The notes beneath the pieces were generated by a model. That model was not told where the DNA came from and ran no database searches. It was given only the letters and a program-made list of their open reading frames with translations. A stretch of DNA of 64,000 nt from positions 620,001 to 684,000 of the forward strand of contig CANGYH010000001.1 in NCBI GenBank assembly GCA_947458545.1, read 5' to 3'. Shown one piece after another: positions 1 to 9,710 of this stretch. The DNA comes from Cytophagaceae bacterium (GTDB taxonomy: Bacteria > Bacteroidota > Bacteroidia > Cytophagales > Flexibacteraceae). The translations under genes were made by a program, and so were the position numbers. The first letter of the stretch is position 1. Each line of letters opens with the position of its first letter.

Positions 1-2
1 TG

Positions 3-578
3 CTTGGCAGTCTGCATGGCCCCGGCAAGACGGTTTTTTTTCTGATGGCCTCGCACGGCCGGTACGACAAAGCCATTGCCCATTCACATCCGCTATTTGC
101 AGCCCTGGTGGCCCGCTACCAGCAGGCCGGCTGGCGGGTGGGATTGCACCCCAGCTATGGGGGCGGGCAAAACGCGCAGGCTATCAGGCAAGAGGCCAAG
201 GCCCTTGCCCCACATACACAGGATGCCATAACACAAACAAGGCATCACTATCTGCGGTGGAAGATTCCGCATACCCCGCGGCTGGTGGCAGAGTTAGGCT
301 TTACAGACGATTACTCGCCGGGGCCTGTGGTGCCGGGATTTTGGCAGGGCATCTCCGTTCCGTTTTTGTGGTATGATGTTGAGCGCGATGAGGTGTCTGG
401 CCTTACGCTGCACCCTGCCGCCTGGATGGACGTCCACTGGGCCATGCGCCCGGCAGAGGGCATAGCTACCCTGCAACGCTTGTGGGCTGCGTTAAAACCC
501 TTCGGGGGGCAACTGGTTCTTATTTGGCACAACGACTATTTTTCGGTATTCCAATCCTACGTTGGCCAGTTGAAATAG
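3..578 (+). CDS. C-terminal part of a polysaccharide deacetylase-like protein
   Basis: The reading frame is already open at the window edge, so the start lies upstream; the first internal Met is at 45. The visible 191 residues contain the pattern I associate with the Bacteroidota polysaccharide deacetylase family with an N-terminal DUF7033-type domain: 'GLHPSYGG', 'HYLRWKIPHTPRLVAELGF', 'DYSPG', a 'PWYD'-like 'FLWYDVERDE', 'LTLHP' and the terminal 'LIWHND'. These motifs carry the conserved His and Asp residues expected near a metal site. Such proteins usually lie in polysaccharide or cell-envelope loci. The catalytic N-terminal half is not in the window, so activity cannot be judged. The next gene starts 39 bases downstream on the same strand. 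Confidence 0.65.
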   Translation, partial: LGSLHGPGKTVFFLMASHGRYDKAIAHSHPLFAALVARYQQAGWRVGLHPSYGGGQNAQAIRQEAKALAPHTQDAITQTRHHYLRWKIPHTPRLVAELGFTDDYSPGPVVPGFWQGISVPFLWYDVERDEVSGLTLHPAAWMDVHWAMRPAEGIATLQRLWAALKPFGGQLVLIWHNDYFSVFQSYVGQLK

Positions 579-616
579 CATTTTAAGCATACGCTGGCCT
601 ATCTTCGGCAAAACCT

Positions 617-3600
617 ATGCGGTACCTCAGCCTGTTGCTTTGCCTGTTTGCCGCAGCCCCGGTGCTGGGGCAAGGGCGCGGCGTTCGTGTAGCCGCTGCC
701 CATAGGCACCCCACTGCCCAGTTTGTTGAGAACAACGGCCAGTGGCAGGGTGCTTTTAGTGTACAGACGCGCATACCGGGGACGCTGGCCACAGCTTTTT
801 TTGACGGGGGCGTCTGGGCATTTGTGCAGAAGATGCCGCTAAACCATGCCGACCCCACGGCGGTAGAGAAAGCCAGGCAATCCAATCTGCCGAAAGCCTT
901 TGCCTGGCGCATGCGGTTCATAAATCAGGCGCCGGGGGCCAAGGCCGTGGTTGCGGGTACGGCAGAGGCACCTATCCATTATCTGACCTCTAGGGGCAGG
1001 CAAACCGTTGTCCCCAGAGCTGAAGGGCGTGTGACAGGCCTCTACCAAGGCATAGATGCGCTTTTGTTCTATGACCAGGGTAGGCTACGTTACGACCTGC
1101 ACCTTGCCCCAAAGGCAGATCCTGCACAGATACGCTTGCGCTTTGAAGGTACAACCGCCGCGCTTGAAGGCGGTACCCTGGCTCTTGCCAACCCTTATGG
1201 CAAGGTGTATATTTCTGCTCCCAAGGCTTTCCAGATCCGGGGCCAAGACACCACGTGGGTGCGGGCTAAGTACAAGCTGGTAGCAGGGGTCGTAACGTTT
1301 GCCCTGGGCCGCTACGACACGAAGCTCCCCCTGGTGATAGACCCGCAGTTGGTGTTCTCTACCTACAGCGGGGCGTTGTCTGACAACTGGGGCTCTACGG
1401 CCACCTTCGGGCCAGACGGGGCTGTGTTTGCGGGTGGGGCTGCCTTTGGGGCTGGTTTTCCGGTTACGGTTGGCGCGCTGGATACGTCTTACAACGACAA
1501 CGTGGACATCGCCATCCAAAAGTTTAGCGCAGACGGCAGCCGGTTGGTATGGTCAACTTATCTGGGTGGCAGCAGTACGGAAAACGCCGTTAGCCTGGTG
1601 GCAGGGCCGCAAGGACAGCTTTATGTGATGGGTGTTACCAGCTCGGCCGATTACCCCACCACAGCCGGTGCGGCGCAGCGCACGTTTAGCGGCGGGCCTG
1701 TGGTAGATCCACTGGGCTACCAGTTTTACAATTACTACTTCCCCAACGGATCAGATCTGATTCTGTCTTGCATCAGCCCAGACGGCAGTACACTTACGGC
1801 ATCTACCTTTCTGGGAGGTACGGGCACCGACGGGCTATTGCTTGATGCGGCCAACAGCCCCCTGCATCGCAACTATGGCGACTGCTTCCGCGGCGAGGTT
1901 ATTCTGGATGCGGCAGGGCGACCATGCATCGCCACAAGTTCGCTTTCAGCCAATTTTACGGTAGCCAGGCGGCGGGCCGGTCGCCTGGGTACAGACGGGC
2001 AGGCTTTGCTGCTGCGGCTCTCGCCCCGGTTAGATACGCTGTTAAACAGTATTGCTTACGGGGGTAGCCAGCTAGAGTCGGCCTATGGCCTGGATCAGGA
2101 TGCGCTGGGCCGGACGTTCGTCTGTGGGGGCACCACCTCGGCCGATTTGCCACAGACGGCCGGCGGGCTGCAACCTAGGCCTGGCGGCAATACCGACGGT
2201 TATGTGGCCCGCGCCCGCGCAGACTGGGCCGGGATAGACTCGGCTACCTATCTGAGTACTGCGGGCTACGACCAAGCTTACCTGGTGCAGGTAGATGGCA
2301 ACGGGCGCCCGGTGGTAGTGGGGCAAACTTCTGGTGCCTGGCCTCGCACCGCTGGCACATGGACGCAGGGCAACGCCGGGGGGCAGTTTATACAAGGTTT
2401 GACGGCGGGGTTGACTCGCACTACGTTTTCTACCGCTTATGGTGGGCCGGCGCCAAACCTGGTGCTAACGGCCTTCTTGATAGACATCTGCAACCAGCTC
2501 TACATTGCGGGCTGGGGCGGCAATACCAACAGCCGGTTTCCGTTGCTGGGCGGCACCACCCAGGGTTTGCCCATAACGCCCGACGCTGCCCAGGCCACCA
2601 CCGATGGGTCTGACTTCCATGTGATGGTGCTAGACCCTGAGGCACGCGCCTTGAGCTATGGTACCTTTTTTGGCTCTGCAGATCCCAGCCACGGCGAACA
2701 TGTGGACGGAGGCACGAGCCGGTTCGACAGGCGCAGCATCGCTTACCAGGCCGTGTGCGGCTGCGGCGGCTCGGCTGGCAGCCTACCTACTACGCCCGGC
2801 GCTTACAGCCCGCGGAATGGGTCTTTCAACTGCAATACGGCAGCGGTTAAGTATGACTTTGCCCTGCTCAAAGCCGGAATGGAGGCCCAGAGCGGTCTTT
2901 CGGGGTGCGCGCCCTTCCGCATCAGGCTGCGCAACAAGAGCCTGTCGGCCGACTCGCTGGTGTATTCGTTGGATACACTCGGAACATTATCCAGTAGAGA
3001 TACCGTGGTGCAGTACACCTTTGAGCGGCCGGGGCGCTATCGGATCGTTCAATATGCCTACCAAACCCTGGGTTGCCTACGCCAAGACACGACGAGCATC
3101 GTTGTAACCGTATTCGGCTTTGAGCCTACCTTCCGACTGGCAGATACAACCTTGAGCATCTGCCGCTTGGGCGAGCCAATCGGGTTGCAAACACCCCTGC
3201 CGCGCCCGGGCCTGCGGGTAGCCTGGGCCCCGGCCCTGTACCTTACCGACAGCACCTTACCCAATCCCACCACTACTCCCTCGGGCAACATAGCCTACAG
3301 GGTAACCTTAACCGACGGTCAGGGATGTAGTCGGGCCCGGACGGTGCGCCTGCTAGACCGCCGCCTCAGCCTTACCACTACGCTTAAAGACACCACCGTT
3401 TGCAGCCGGTTTGCAGGAGGCTTTAAGGCCAACCTGCTGCCCGGTGGCACGGGTGCATGGCTTTTGAACGGCCAACCCATAGCCACCGGTGCAGACACAG
3501 CCACCGTTTTACTTTCAACACCAGGGCGGTACCGCTTACGGTTTGAGGCCACAAACGACACCACCTGCCAGCGCCTTGCCGCAGACTCTGCCCTCATCAC

Positions 3601-5101
3601 CGTGGTAGCACCGCCGACAGGGCGCGACACGACCTTCAGCCTCTGCCAGGCGCAGGATACGGTGGCTGTCCGGCTCGCCGTGGCGCCAGGCCTGGCGGTG
3701 CGGTGGGCCCCGGGGCGCTACCTGACGGATAGCACCTCTGCGGTTACCACTGCTATGCCGCCGGGTAACCAAGCCTATACCATCAACCTGCAAGACACCC
3801 TGGGCTGTACGGGCAACTACCGGGTACGATTTATTGACCGCCGCCTCCTGTTGAGCACCAATCTTACCGATACAGCCGGTTGCCAACAGGTAACGCTGAA
3901 CCTAGGAGCCCAGGCCACCGCAGGCACACGCCTGGCCTGGGAGCTGAATGGGCAAGCCGTAGGCTCTGGCGGGGCTTTGCCGGGCCTGCCAGTGAACCGG
4001 CCGGGTGCCAACCGGCTGGTAGTATGGGCTCAAAACGACACTACCTGCCAGGCCCGCGTGGCAGATTCGGCCACGGTAACCATCAACCTGCCCAGGCCAG
4101 CGGCCTTATATGCAGATACATCGCTGGCAACCTGCCAGGCCACCTTCGGCCTACGCGCACCCGAGCAGGGGCCTGGGTTTAGCTACCGCTGGCAAGGCGT
4201 AGGCTACCCGCCCGGCAGCTTTACCTACGACAGTACGCAACCTACCGTCAGGGCGGTGCACAACCAGGCATTGCAAGGGCAAATCCTGCTAGAGGTGCGG
4301 CAGGGTGGGTGCCTAAACCGACGGACGTACCAGATTTTGGGCGATACCGTGACGCCGGGCTTTAGCCTTAAGCTGCAGTACGACACCTGCCAAAATCTTT
4401 ACAGGCCCATCGTCCAAGCCACGAATCCGCTCAATGATAGCTGGCAGTTTAGTGGGACGGGCATTACGCCCCGTAGTCTGGCATATGGAGACTCTGCGGG
4501 GCTGGGCACCTTTGTGGGCGGTGGTGCTGCGCTGCGGCTGGTCTATCAGGTACGCAAGGGCGTTTGCGGCCTGGTGCGAGAGGCACTCTACCCCCTACCC
4601 GATGCGGATGCCAGGCCAGTAGCCAGCTTCTCGTACACGGTGCGCTACCCCGCTTGTGCAGGTACGCCCTTGGTGTCGCTTGCCGCAGGGCAGATGGCCA
4701 AAGGAAGGCTCGCCTACAAGCTAGACGATGCCTTGTTGCCTAGCCCGACCTTCAGAATGCCCGACAGCCTGCCGCACAGGTTGGTGCAGGTGGCACAAAT
4801 CGGTGGGTGTAAAGACTCTAGCCAGGTGATGGTAACGTTGCCTGCCTTGCAGGTGGGCAACGTGCTGACGCCAAACGCCGACGGCCTAAACGATGCGCTA
4901 ACCTTGCCCGCTACGGACGGCGAGCGTTGGGCACTAGAAGTTTACAGCCGCTGGGGGCAGGTCATAGGCCGGTGGGCACCTTACGTTAACGGTAGCTTTC
5001 CGCCGCAGGGCTTGCCGCCCGGCACCTACCTGTATAGGCTAAGCGGCGGTGGCCTGAGCCAGGCTTGCCGCGGGTGGATAGAGGTACTTAAGGCTCCGTA
5101 A
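617..5101 (+). CDS. Large secreted T9SS/gliding-type repeat protein
   Basis: A 1494-residue exported protein. Residues 1-19 form a signal peptide ending near 'APVLGQ'. Then comes a 'QFVENNGQW' region typical of the N-terminal domain of SBBP-repeat proteins. About residues 245-740 hold repeats of the form 'FSTYLGGS', 'TFLGGTGTDG', 'AYGGS' and 'TFFGSAD', consistent with a beta-propeller of SBBP repeats. The rest contains PKD/Ig-like modules, two of them near-duplicates with the shared phrase 'RTVRLLDRRLSL'/'YRVRFIDRRLLL'. The last 85 residues ('LTPNADGLNDAL...', 'YSRWGQ', 'PPGTYLYRL') are a gliding-motility-associated C-terminal domain, the type B signal for type IX secretion. It should be secreted or surface-attached. 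Function beyond that is unknown. Confidence 0.9.
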   Translation: MRYLSLLLCLFAAAPVLGQGRGVRVAAAHRHPTAQFVENNGQWQGAFSVQTRIPGTLATAFFDGGVWAFVQKMPLNHADPTAVEKARQSNLPKAFAWRMRFINQAPGAKAVVAGTAEAPIHYLTSRGRQTVVPRAEGRVTGLYQGIDALLFYDQGRLRYDLHLAPKADPAQIRLRFEGTTAALEGGTLALANPYGKVYISAPKAFQIRGQDTTWVRAKYKLVAGVVTFALGRYDTKLPLVIDPQLVFSTYSGALSDNWGSTATFGPDGAVFAGGAAFGAGFPVTVGALDTSYNDNVDIAIQKFSADGSRLVWSTYLGGSSTENAVSLVAGPQGQLYVMGVTSSADYPTTAGAAQRTFSGGPVVDPLGYQFYNYYFPNGSDLILSCISPDGSTLTASTFLGGTGTDGLLLDAANSPLHRNYGDCFRGEVILDAAGRPCIATSSLSANFTVARRRAGRLGTDGQALLLRLSPRLDTLLNSIAYGGSQLESAYGLDQDALGRTFVCGGTTSADLPQTAGGLQPRPGGNTDGYVARARADWAGIDSATYLSTAGYDQAYLVQVDGNGRPVVVGQTSGAWPRTAGTWTQGNAGGQFIQGLTAGLTRTTFSTAYGGPAPNLVLTAFLIDICNQLYIAGWGGNTNSRFPLLGGTTQGLPITPDAAQATTDGSDFHVMVLDPEARALSYGTFFGSADPSHGEHVDGGTSRFDRRSIAYQAVCGCGGSAGSLPTTPGAYSPRNGSFNCNTAAVKYDFALLKAGMEAQSGLSGCAPFRIRLRNKSLSADSLVYSLDTLGTLSSRDTVVQYTFERPGRYRIVQYAYQTLGCLRQDTTSIVVTVFGFEPTFRLADTTLSICRLGEPIGLQTPLPRPGLRVAWAPALYLTDSTLPNPTTTPSGNIAYRVTLTDGQGCSRARTVRLLDRRLSLTTTLKDTTVCSRFAGGFKANLLPGGTGAWLLNGQPIATGADTATVLLSTPGRYRLRFEATNDTTCQRLAADSALITVVAPPTGRDTTFSLCQAQDTVAVRLAVAPGLAVRWAPGRYLTDSTSAVTTAMPPGNQAYTINLQDTLGCTGNYRVRFIDRRLLLSTNLTDTAGCQQVTLNLGAQATAGTRLAWELNGQAVGSGGALPGLPVNRPGANRLVVWAQNDTTCQARVADSATVTINLPRPAALYADTSLATCQATFGLRAPEQGPGFSYRWQGVGYPPGSFTYDSTQPTVRAVHNQALQGQILLEVRQGGCLNRRTYQILGDTVTPGFSLKLQYDTCQNLYRPIVQATNPLNDSWQFSGTGITPRSLAYGDSAGLGTFVGGGAALRLVYQVRKGVCGLVREALYPLPDADARPVASFSYTVRYPACAGTPLVSLAAGQMAKGRLAYKLDDALLPSPTFRMPDSLPHRLVQVAQIGGCKDSSQVMVTLPALQVGNVLTPNADGLNDALTLPATDGERWALEVYSRWGQVIGRWAPYVNGSFPPQGLPPGTYLYRLSGGGLSQACRGWIEVLKAP

Positions 5102-5131
5102 GGCGTGGTGCCTGGCTAACTTCGCCACGCT

Positions 5132-6235
5132 GTGCGCAAGCCCTCTCTCGTTTACTACTACCCCAACATGGCCAGCTTTGTGCGCAAAGACATGGCCATT
5201 TTAGGCAAAGCCTATGTGGTGCATGCCCAGGCTATGCCCCATTATAAAAAGGCAGGCCTGCCATGGTGGTTTGCCCGGCAGTTTTGTCATTTGCTCTGGC
5301 ACTTGCCCACGGCCCGCATGGCTGTGGTGCAGTTTGGCGGGCACCATGCCTTGCTCCCGGCCCTGCTTTGCAGGCTGCTGGGCAAACCGCTCCTTATTGT
5401 AACAGGGGGGACGGACTGTTTCCGCATTCCTGAAATTGGCTATGGCAACTTCAACAAGGGCTTTTTGGGCAAGGTTACGGCCTTTTGCTATAAGCAAGCT
5501 CAAGCTCTAGCCCCAGTGCACCAAAGCCTGATTGAGAGCCGGTTTACCTATCTGCCAGGCCCGCCCCAACCTCAAGGCGTGTACAACCTGGTGCCTGGGC
5601 TGCAAACGCCCAATTATACCATCTACAATGGCTACGAGGCACAGCGTTTTGCCCCTACCCTAGCCCCAGAGGCACGGCCTGCCGGTACGTTCATTACCGT
5701 GGCAGGAGACCTAGATAATCCTGTTAAATACAAGCGCAAAGGGGTAGATATCATCTTAGCGGCGGCGCAAGCGCTGCCGCAGTTCAGCTTTACCATTGTG
5801 GGTACGGAGCGGCCTACCGAGGCACCTGCCAATACCACCTGGCATAAATGGCTAGAGCCTGCCCAGTTGCCGGCGTTGCTCTCTGCCCATCGGTTTTACC
5901 TGCAACTATCGGTGGCAGAAGGTTTTCCGAACGCATTGTGCGAGGCTATGCTGTGCGCTTGCGCGCCCATCGGATCTACGGTGGCGGCCATCCCCCTGAT
6001 CATTGGGCAGACAGGCCACTTGCTGCCCCGGCGAGACGCGGCCGAGCTTGCCCGGCTGCTGCAAGCGGCAGATGCAAGTTTTAACCCCGTGCAAGCAGTG
6101 CAAGCGCGCGAGCGCGTAGCGGCCCACTTTACCTTGGCTGAGCGTGAGCGGCTGCTGCTAAAACTCTGTGCCGACCTTGAAGCAAAACGCCTCCCGAGCG
6201 CTGAGGCTTGGGAGGCGTCGTTATCTATCCGGTAG
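5132..6235 (+). CDS. Glycosyltransferase, family 4-like
   Basis: A 367-residue cytoplasmic protein of the GT-B fold. The C-terminal half has the nucleotide-sugar-binding pattern of GT4 enzymes: 'FITVAGDLDNPVKYKRKGVDIILAA', 'FTIVGTE' and an E-x(7)-E-like segment 'SVAEGFPNALCEAMLCACAPIGS'. The N-terminal half carries 'GGTDCFRIPEIGYGNFNKG'. It probably transfers a sugar to an envelope polysaccharide or lipid, in keeping with the deacetylase-like gene upstream. I chose the GTG at 5132 because a TAACTTCG box resembling a -7 element ends a few bases before it; the ATG at 5168 is the alternative. The gene ends with a GC-rich inverted repeat (about 6190-6216) that may act as a terminator with the convergent lepB. 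Confidence 0.75.
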   Translation: MRKPSLVYYYPNMASFVRKDMAILGKAYVVHAQAMPHYKKAGLPWWFARQFCHLLWHLPTARMAVVQFGGHHALLPALLCRLLGKPLLIVTGGTDCFRIPEIGYGNFNKGFLGKVTAFCYKQAQALAPVHQSLIESRFTYLPGPPQPQGVYNLVPGLQTPNYTIYNGYEAQRFAPTLAPEARPAGTFITVAGDLDNPVKYKRKGVDIILAAAQALPQFSFTIVGTERPTEAPANTTWHKWLEPAQLPALLSAHRFYLQLSVAEGFPNALCEAMLCACAPIGSTVAAIPLIIGQTGHLLPRRDAAELARLLQAADASFNPVQAVQARERVAAHFTLAERERLLLKLCADLEAKRLPSAEAWEASLSIR

Positions 6236-6246
6236 GTGGCAGGGGG

Positions 6247-7359
6247 CTAGTCTATCAGGTTGAAGAAGCGGCGGAAGCGCACCTTGTCTAGAATGCTGCC
6301 TTGAGGGTCCAGGCTTAGCCATAGAATCCATGCCTTGCCTACGATGTGGTCTTCTGGCACAAAGCCCCAAAACCGGCTATCGAGCGAGTTGTGGCGGTTG
6401 TCGCCCATCATCCAGTAATAGTCTTGCTTCCAGGTGTACTCGGCCACGGCCTTGCCGTCTATGAGCAGGGTACTATCCCTTACCACAACGTTGCCGTGCC
6501 CCTCGTAGGCGCGGATGGCGGGTGCGTAGAGCAGCACGTTTTGGCGCGTCATCTTGGTGACGGCACCTTTCTTGGGCAGCCAGATGGGGCCGTAGTTGTC
6601 GGCGTTCCAGGCAAAGACCTGGGGAGCCATCGGATAGACGCGGGGGTCAGTACGATCGGGCGGTTCTACCTCAAGCACTACGTCTTTTACAAAGCCCATG
6701 GCCTTTAGCTCGGCCGCTGTTGCGGCAGGGGCGCAGATGCGGTAGCCACCCGGCATGGGGCTGTAGTCGGTAATGTCTAGCTTACGAAACACCCGCTCGT
6801 TGATGTCTTGATCTGTCAGCACGTAATAGGCGTTCTCCATCTCCGCGGGGTTTTCGGCGGGCTTGCCGTTGATGAAAACCTGCATATTGCGTACCTCGAG
6901 CGTGTCTCCGGCAATGGCCAGGCACCGCTTGATGTAGTTGGTCTTGAGGTCTGTCGGGTAGGCTGAGTCTGCCGGATAGTTGAACACCACCACATCGTTG
7001 CGCTGCACAGACGAAAAGCCCGGTAGCCTAAACTGAGGCAGTTGGATGGCCGTACTGTAGGTGGGCAGGCCAAAAAGCGACTGGTGCGTCAGCGGTAGTT
7101 GGAGGGGCGTCTTGGGTGTACGGGGCCCGTAATGGAGCTTAGAGACGATGAGGTAGTCGCCGACGAGCAGGCTCTTCTCCATAGACGATGACGGTATGGT
7201 AAAGGGCTCGGCCAGTATCCAGCGTATAAGCGTGGCAGCCACAATGGCAAAAACGGCGGCATCGAGCCATTCTCGGGTCTGGGATTTTTTCGGTTTGGCA
7301 CCCGGTGCCGCTGGGGCAGGCTTTGTAGCTTTTTCCACGTTGTGAGGTAATGCAGCCAT
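6247..7359 (-). CDS. lepB: Signal peptidase I
   Basis: This enzyme cleaves signal peptides of exported proteins at the inner membrane. With the start at 7359 the protein is 370 residues: a short Pro/Ala/Lys-rich N-terminus, one transmembrane segment (about 33-50), then the catalytic 'IPSSSM' box (nucleophile Ser59) and the general-base Lys144 in 'NYIKRCLAIAGDTL'. Box 'GDNRHNSLDSRFWG' near the C-terminus is the family's conserved terminal motif. It is longer than the E. coli protein, as usual in Bacteroidota, with an insertion in the periplasmic domain. The frame stays open to 7476, but the upstream extension lacks family character, so I place the start at 7359. It is divergent from coaD. Confidence 0.92.
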   Translation of the reverse strand: MAALPHNVEKATKPAPAAPGAKPKKSQTREWLDAAVFAIVAATLIRWILAEPFTIPSSSMEKSLLVGDYLIVSKLHYGPRTPKTPLQLPLTHQSLFGLPTYSTAIQLPQFRLPGFSSVQRNDVVVFNYPADSAYPTDLKTNYIKRCLAIAGDTLEVRNMQVFINGKPAENPAEMENAYYVLTDQDINERVFRKLDITDYSPMPGGYRICAPAATAAELKAMGFVKDVVLEVEPPDRTDPRVYPMAPQVFAWNADNYGPIWLPKKGAVTKMTRQNVLLYAPAIRAYEGHGNVVVRDSTLLIDGKAVAEYTWKQDYYWMMGDNRHNSLDSRFWGFVPEDHIVGKAWILWLSLDPQGSILDKVRFRRFFNLID

Positions 7360-7499
7360 AAAACTACTATGTGGCGGCCGCCTACTATGTACGCAAACCG
7401 CTTGGGCATATTGTGCCCGCAACTTTAGCGCCCTGCCCTGGCAAAAGCTAGTTTGCCTGGCAGGGTTCATATTCACGGCCTAGTACCCAACCCAGCCGT

Positions 7500-7949
7500 A
7501 TGCGCATAGCCGTCTTTCCGGGCTCATTTGATCCGTTTACCAAAGGCCACGAGGATGTCGTACGCCGCGCCCTTGAGGTGTTCGACAAAGTCATCGTCGG
7601 CATAGGTTACAACCCCAAAAAAGAGCGTTACTTTCCGCTTGATGTAATGCAGGCGCGTATTGAGGCAACCTTCAAAGATGAGCCTCGCGTAGAGGTTCTG
7701 GCCTACGACAACCTGACGGCCGAGTTTGCCTCTGCCCAGGGGGCCAACTTTTTGTTGCGGGGCCTGCGTAATACCACCGACTTTGAGTACGAAAACAGCA
7801 TTGCCCAAGCCAACCGCAGCGTTTACCCCGACCTGGAGACCGTCTTTCTGATTACCAGCCCTGCCCTGGCCTACATCAGTAGCTCCATCGTACGAGAGCT
7901 GCACCGGTTTGGCCGCAATGTTGATGCCTTTCTGCCCTATAAACTTTAA
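7500..7949 (+). CDS. coaD: Phosphopantetheine adenylyltransferase
   Basis: CoaD transfers AMP from ATP to 4'-phosphopantetheine, the penultimate step of coenzyme A synthesis, in the cytoplasm. At 149 residues it has the family's usual length. Visible signatures are 'FPGSFDPFTKGHEDVV' at the N-terminus, containing the nucleotidyltransferase T/HxGH motif, 'GLRNTTDFEYE' in the middle, and 'ISSSIVREL' near the end, matching the conserved ISSTxxR motif. The ATG at 7500 begins the protein exactly where the family begins. It is divergent from lepB and followed 8 bases later by a hydrolase gene, so the two may be co-transcribed. Confidence 0.95.
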   Translation: MRIAVFPGSFDPFTKGHEDVVRRALEVFDKVIVGIGYNPKKERYFPLDVMQARIEATFKDEPRVEVLAYDNLTAEFASAQGANFLLRGLRNTTDFEYENSIAQANRSVYPDLETVFLITSPALAYISSSIVRELHRFGRNVDAFLPYKL

Positions 7950-7957
7950 TTCCTGGC

Positions 7958-8980
7958 ATGTTTAGGCCCCCAGCCCAAAGCCCGCAATGGAGCAATGGCA
8001 GGTTTGTAAACCAACTGCCCACAGAGGCGGGCTCGCTGCGGAGCATAGGAGAGGTTGCCCCTCGGTATCTGCGCCGCCACAAGCAGGCAGGCAAGCCGGG
8101 CGGCCAGATTCCGGTGGTGCCCTATATACCTAACCCTACCAAAGCCAGCGGTGTGGAGATTACCTGGCTGGGCCATGCAGGGTTTGTAGTAGAACTGGAG
8201 GGTATCCGCCTTGTGCTAGACCCCATGCTGGGCCATAGGCCCAGCCCGGTACGTTTTGCCGGGCCAGCACGCCTGCACGCTCCTCCTGTTGAGCCATCAG
8301 GCCTGGTGGGGGCAGATGCCGTAATCCTAAGCCACGACCATTACGACCACTTGGATGCATATACCATCCACGTGCTGGCCTGCCTGGATACTCGATTCAT
8401 TTGCCCCATAGGGGTTGGGCCCGTATTAAAAAGGCTTGGTGTGCCCGTAGCCCATATTACAGAGTTAGACTGGTACGAGCATACCCTTGTAGGCCACATC
8501 AGGATAGATTGTCTGCCTGCCCGGCACTTTTCGGGCCGCTCCCTACTGGGCAGAGACCGTACGCTGTGGGCCAGCTACGGGCTGACGGGCCAGGGCAACA
8601 TCATATACTTTGGGGGCGATAGCGGCATTCAGCGCGAGGCATGGGGCCACATAAAGCAAACGCTAGGCCCGATAGACTATGCACTGATGCCCATCGGCGC
8701 ATACGACCCTGCCTGGCACGACATCCACTGCGATGCCACAGAGGCTGTGGCGGGTTTCGATTTGCTGGGGGCTAAGGCCATGATACCATGCCATTGGGCC
8801 ACCTTCGACCTGGCGCTTCATGGCTGGGCACACCCCGCTCTTATGCTGGAAGCCGAGGCAGATGCAAGCCAATTGCCAGTGCTATGGCCACAGGTAGGTG
8901 AAAAGGTTACAGACGTACACCAACCCATTGCACGCTGGTGGCAGCCTCTGGTAAACGCCTATAATCAAGGCGCCAGATAA
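7958..8980 (+). CDS. Metallo-beta-lactamase-fold hydrolase (UlaG/NAPE-PLD-like)
   Basis: A 340-residue protein of the metallo-beta-lactamase superfamily. The pattern is 'ITWLGHAGFVVELEG', 'LVLDPMLG', the zinc-binding HxHxDH motif as 'SHDHYDHLDAYT' (about residues 125-130), 'ARHFSGRSLLGRD', 'IIYFGGDSGIQ' and 'IPCHWATFDLALH'. This order is typical of the UlaG-like and N-acyl-phosphatidylethanolamine phospholipase D-like group (compare 'F.GR'...'RTLWASY'). The substrate cannot be read from the sequence. No signal peptide is evident, though the N-terminal 35 residues are not part of the fold. It starts 8 bases after coaD. Confidence 0.85.
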   Translation: MFRPPAQSPQWSNGRFVNQLPTEAGSLRSIGEVAPRYLRRHKQAGKPGGQIPVVPYIPNPTKASGVEITWLGHAGFVVELEGIRLVLDPMLGHRPSPVRFAGPARLHAPPVEPSGLVGADAVILSHDHYDHLDAYTIHVLACLDTRFICPIGVGPVLKRLGVPVAHITELDWYEHTLVGHIRIDCLPARHFSGRSLLGRDRTLWASYGLTGQGNIIYFGGDSGIQREAWGHIKQTLGPIDYALMPIGAYDPAWHDIHCDATEAVAGFDLLGAKAMIPCHWATFDLALHGWAHPALMLEAEADASQLPVLWPQVGEKVTDVHQPIARWWQPLVNAYNQGAR

Positions 8981-9005
8981 CCCATGCCGAGCCTGGGCTC
9001 GCGGC

Positions 9006-9482
9006 TTATTCTGGCTGGCCTTCTGCCTCTGCATCTGGTGCAGCAACCTGCAGCTCAGGATGGTCTATCTGCCCGCCCAGGGCCGAGGCATACCCCATAG
9101 AGGCAAAACTTGCCAGGCCAGAAATGGTGGCCAGCAGCAGCAAAGTGCGGGCATTGGGCAAGGCACGGCGGCTGGCGTACCAGGCGTAAGCAGCCATTAA
9201 CCCTACAACGGTAGCTATCCAGAAGGCACGCTCGGCGGCTTCTTCGTGGGCGTGGATTAGGTCGTGGCTGATGCCTGCTCGGTCTTCTACCATGTGTTCG
9301 GCCCCCTCGCCCGTGTTGGTGGCAATTAGCCCCCCAATGGCAGCTACGATAAAGAAAGCCATGGCAGCATGTTGCAGGCTGCGGTCTTTAGCCAGCAGGC
9401 CCCATAAACCTAGGGCAACGCCGCCCAGGCTGGCCAAAACAGGTACGTGGTTAATGATTAGATGCAGCTGCAGCTCGTCCAT
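9006..9482 (-). CDS. Small four-helix membrane protein
   Basis: A 158-residue predicted inner-membrane protein with four hydrophobic segments (roughly residues 12-30, 40-55, 85-105 and 115-135). The sequence contains 'LHLIINHVPVLASLGG', 'TGEGAEHMVE' and 'HEEAAERAFWIATVVGL'. The paired His residues near the start and in the loop ('LIHAHEEAAERA') resemble DUF2231-type proteins found near respiratory or heme-related genes, but no function is established. The C-terminus is acidic and ends 'AEGQPE'. It stands alone, convergent with the hydrolase to its left. Confidence 0.6.
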   Translation of the reverse strand: MDELQLHLIINHVPVLASLGGVALGLWGLLAKDRSLQHAAMAFFIVAAIGGLIATNTGEGAEHMVEDRAGISHDLIHAHEEAAERAFWIATVVGLMAAYAWYASRRALPNARTLLLLATISGLASFASMGYASALGGQIDHPELQVAAPDAEAEGQPE

Positions 9483-9592
9483 GGGTGTTTATGGTAGGAA
9501 TTTAAGTGTGGCGCAAGTTCGTTTGGAATGAGCATTAGGCCTACAGGATATGCTATAAATTTTCTTTAGTAGATTGTCTATTTTTAAGAATT

Positions 9593-9638
9593 AAGTAAAC
9601 AGGGCAAAAATTTTAAGCAAAACAGCCTCTGTTTACTT
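9593..9638. promoter_or_regulatory. Inverted repeat in the promoter region of the H1-like gene
   Basis: The AT-rich stretch 9540-9710 before the H1-like gene contains a perfect 10-bp inverted repeat, AAGTAAACAG (9593-9602) and CTGTTTACTT (9629-9638), separated by 26 bases. The spacing suits a regulator-binding site more than a transcription terminator, since no T-tract follows. Its factor is unknown. Confidence 0.4.
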
Positions 9639-9710
9639 GTGATGCCAATTTTCACTTCTATATTTCACCCGAATTCTCTACAACACCCTTAACTACCCGT
9701 TAACTCACGT

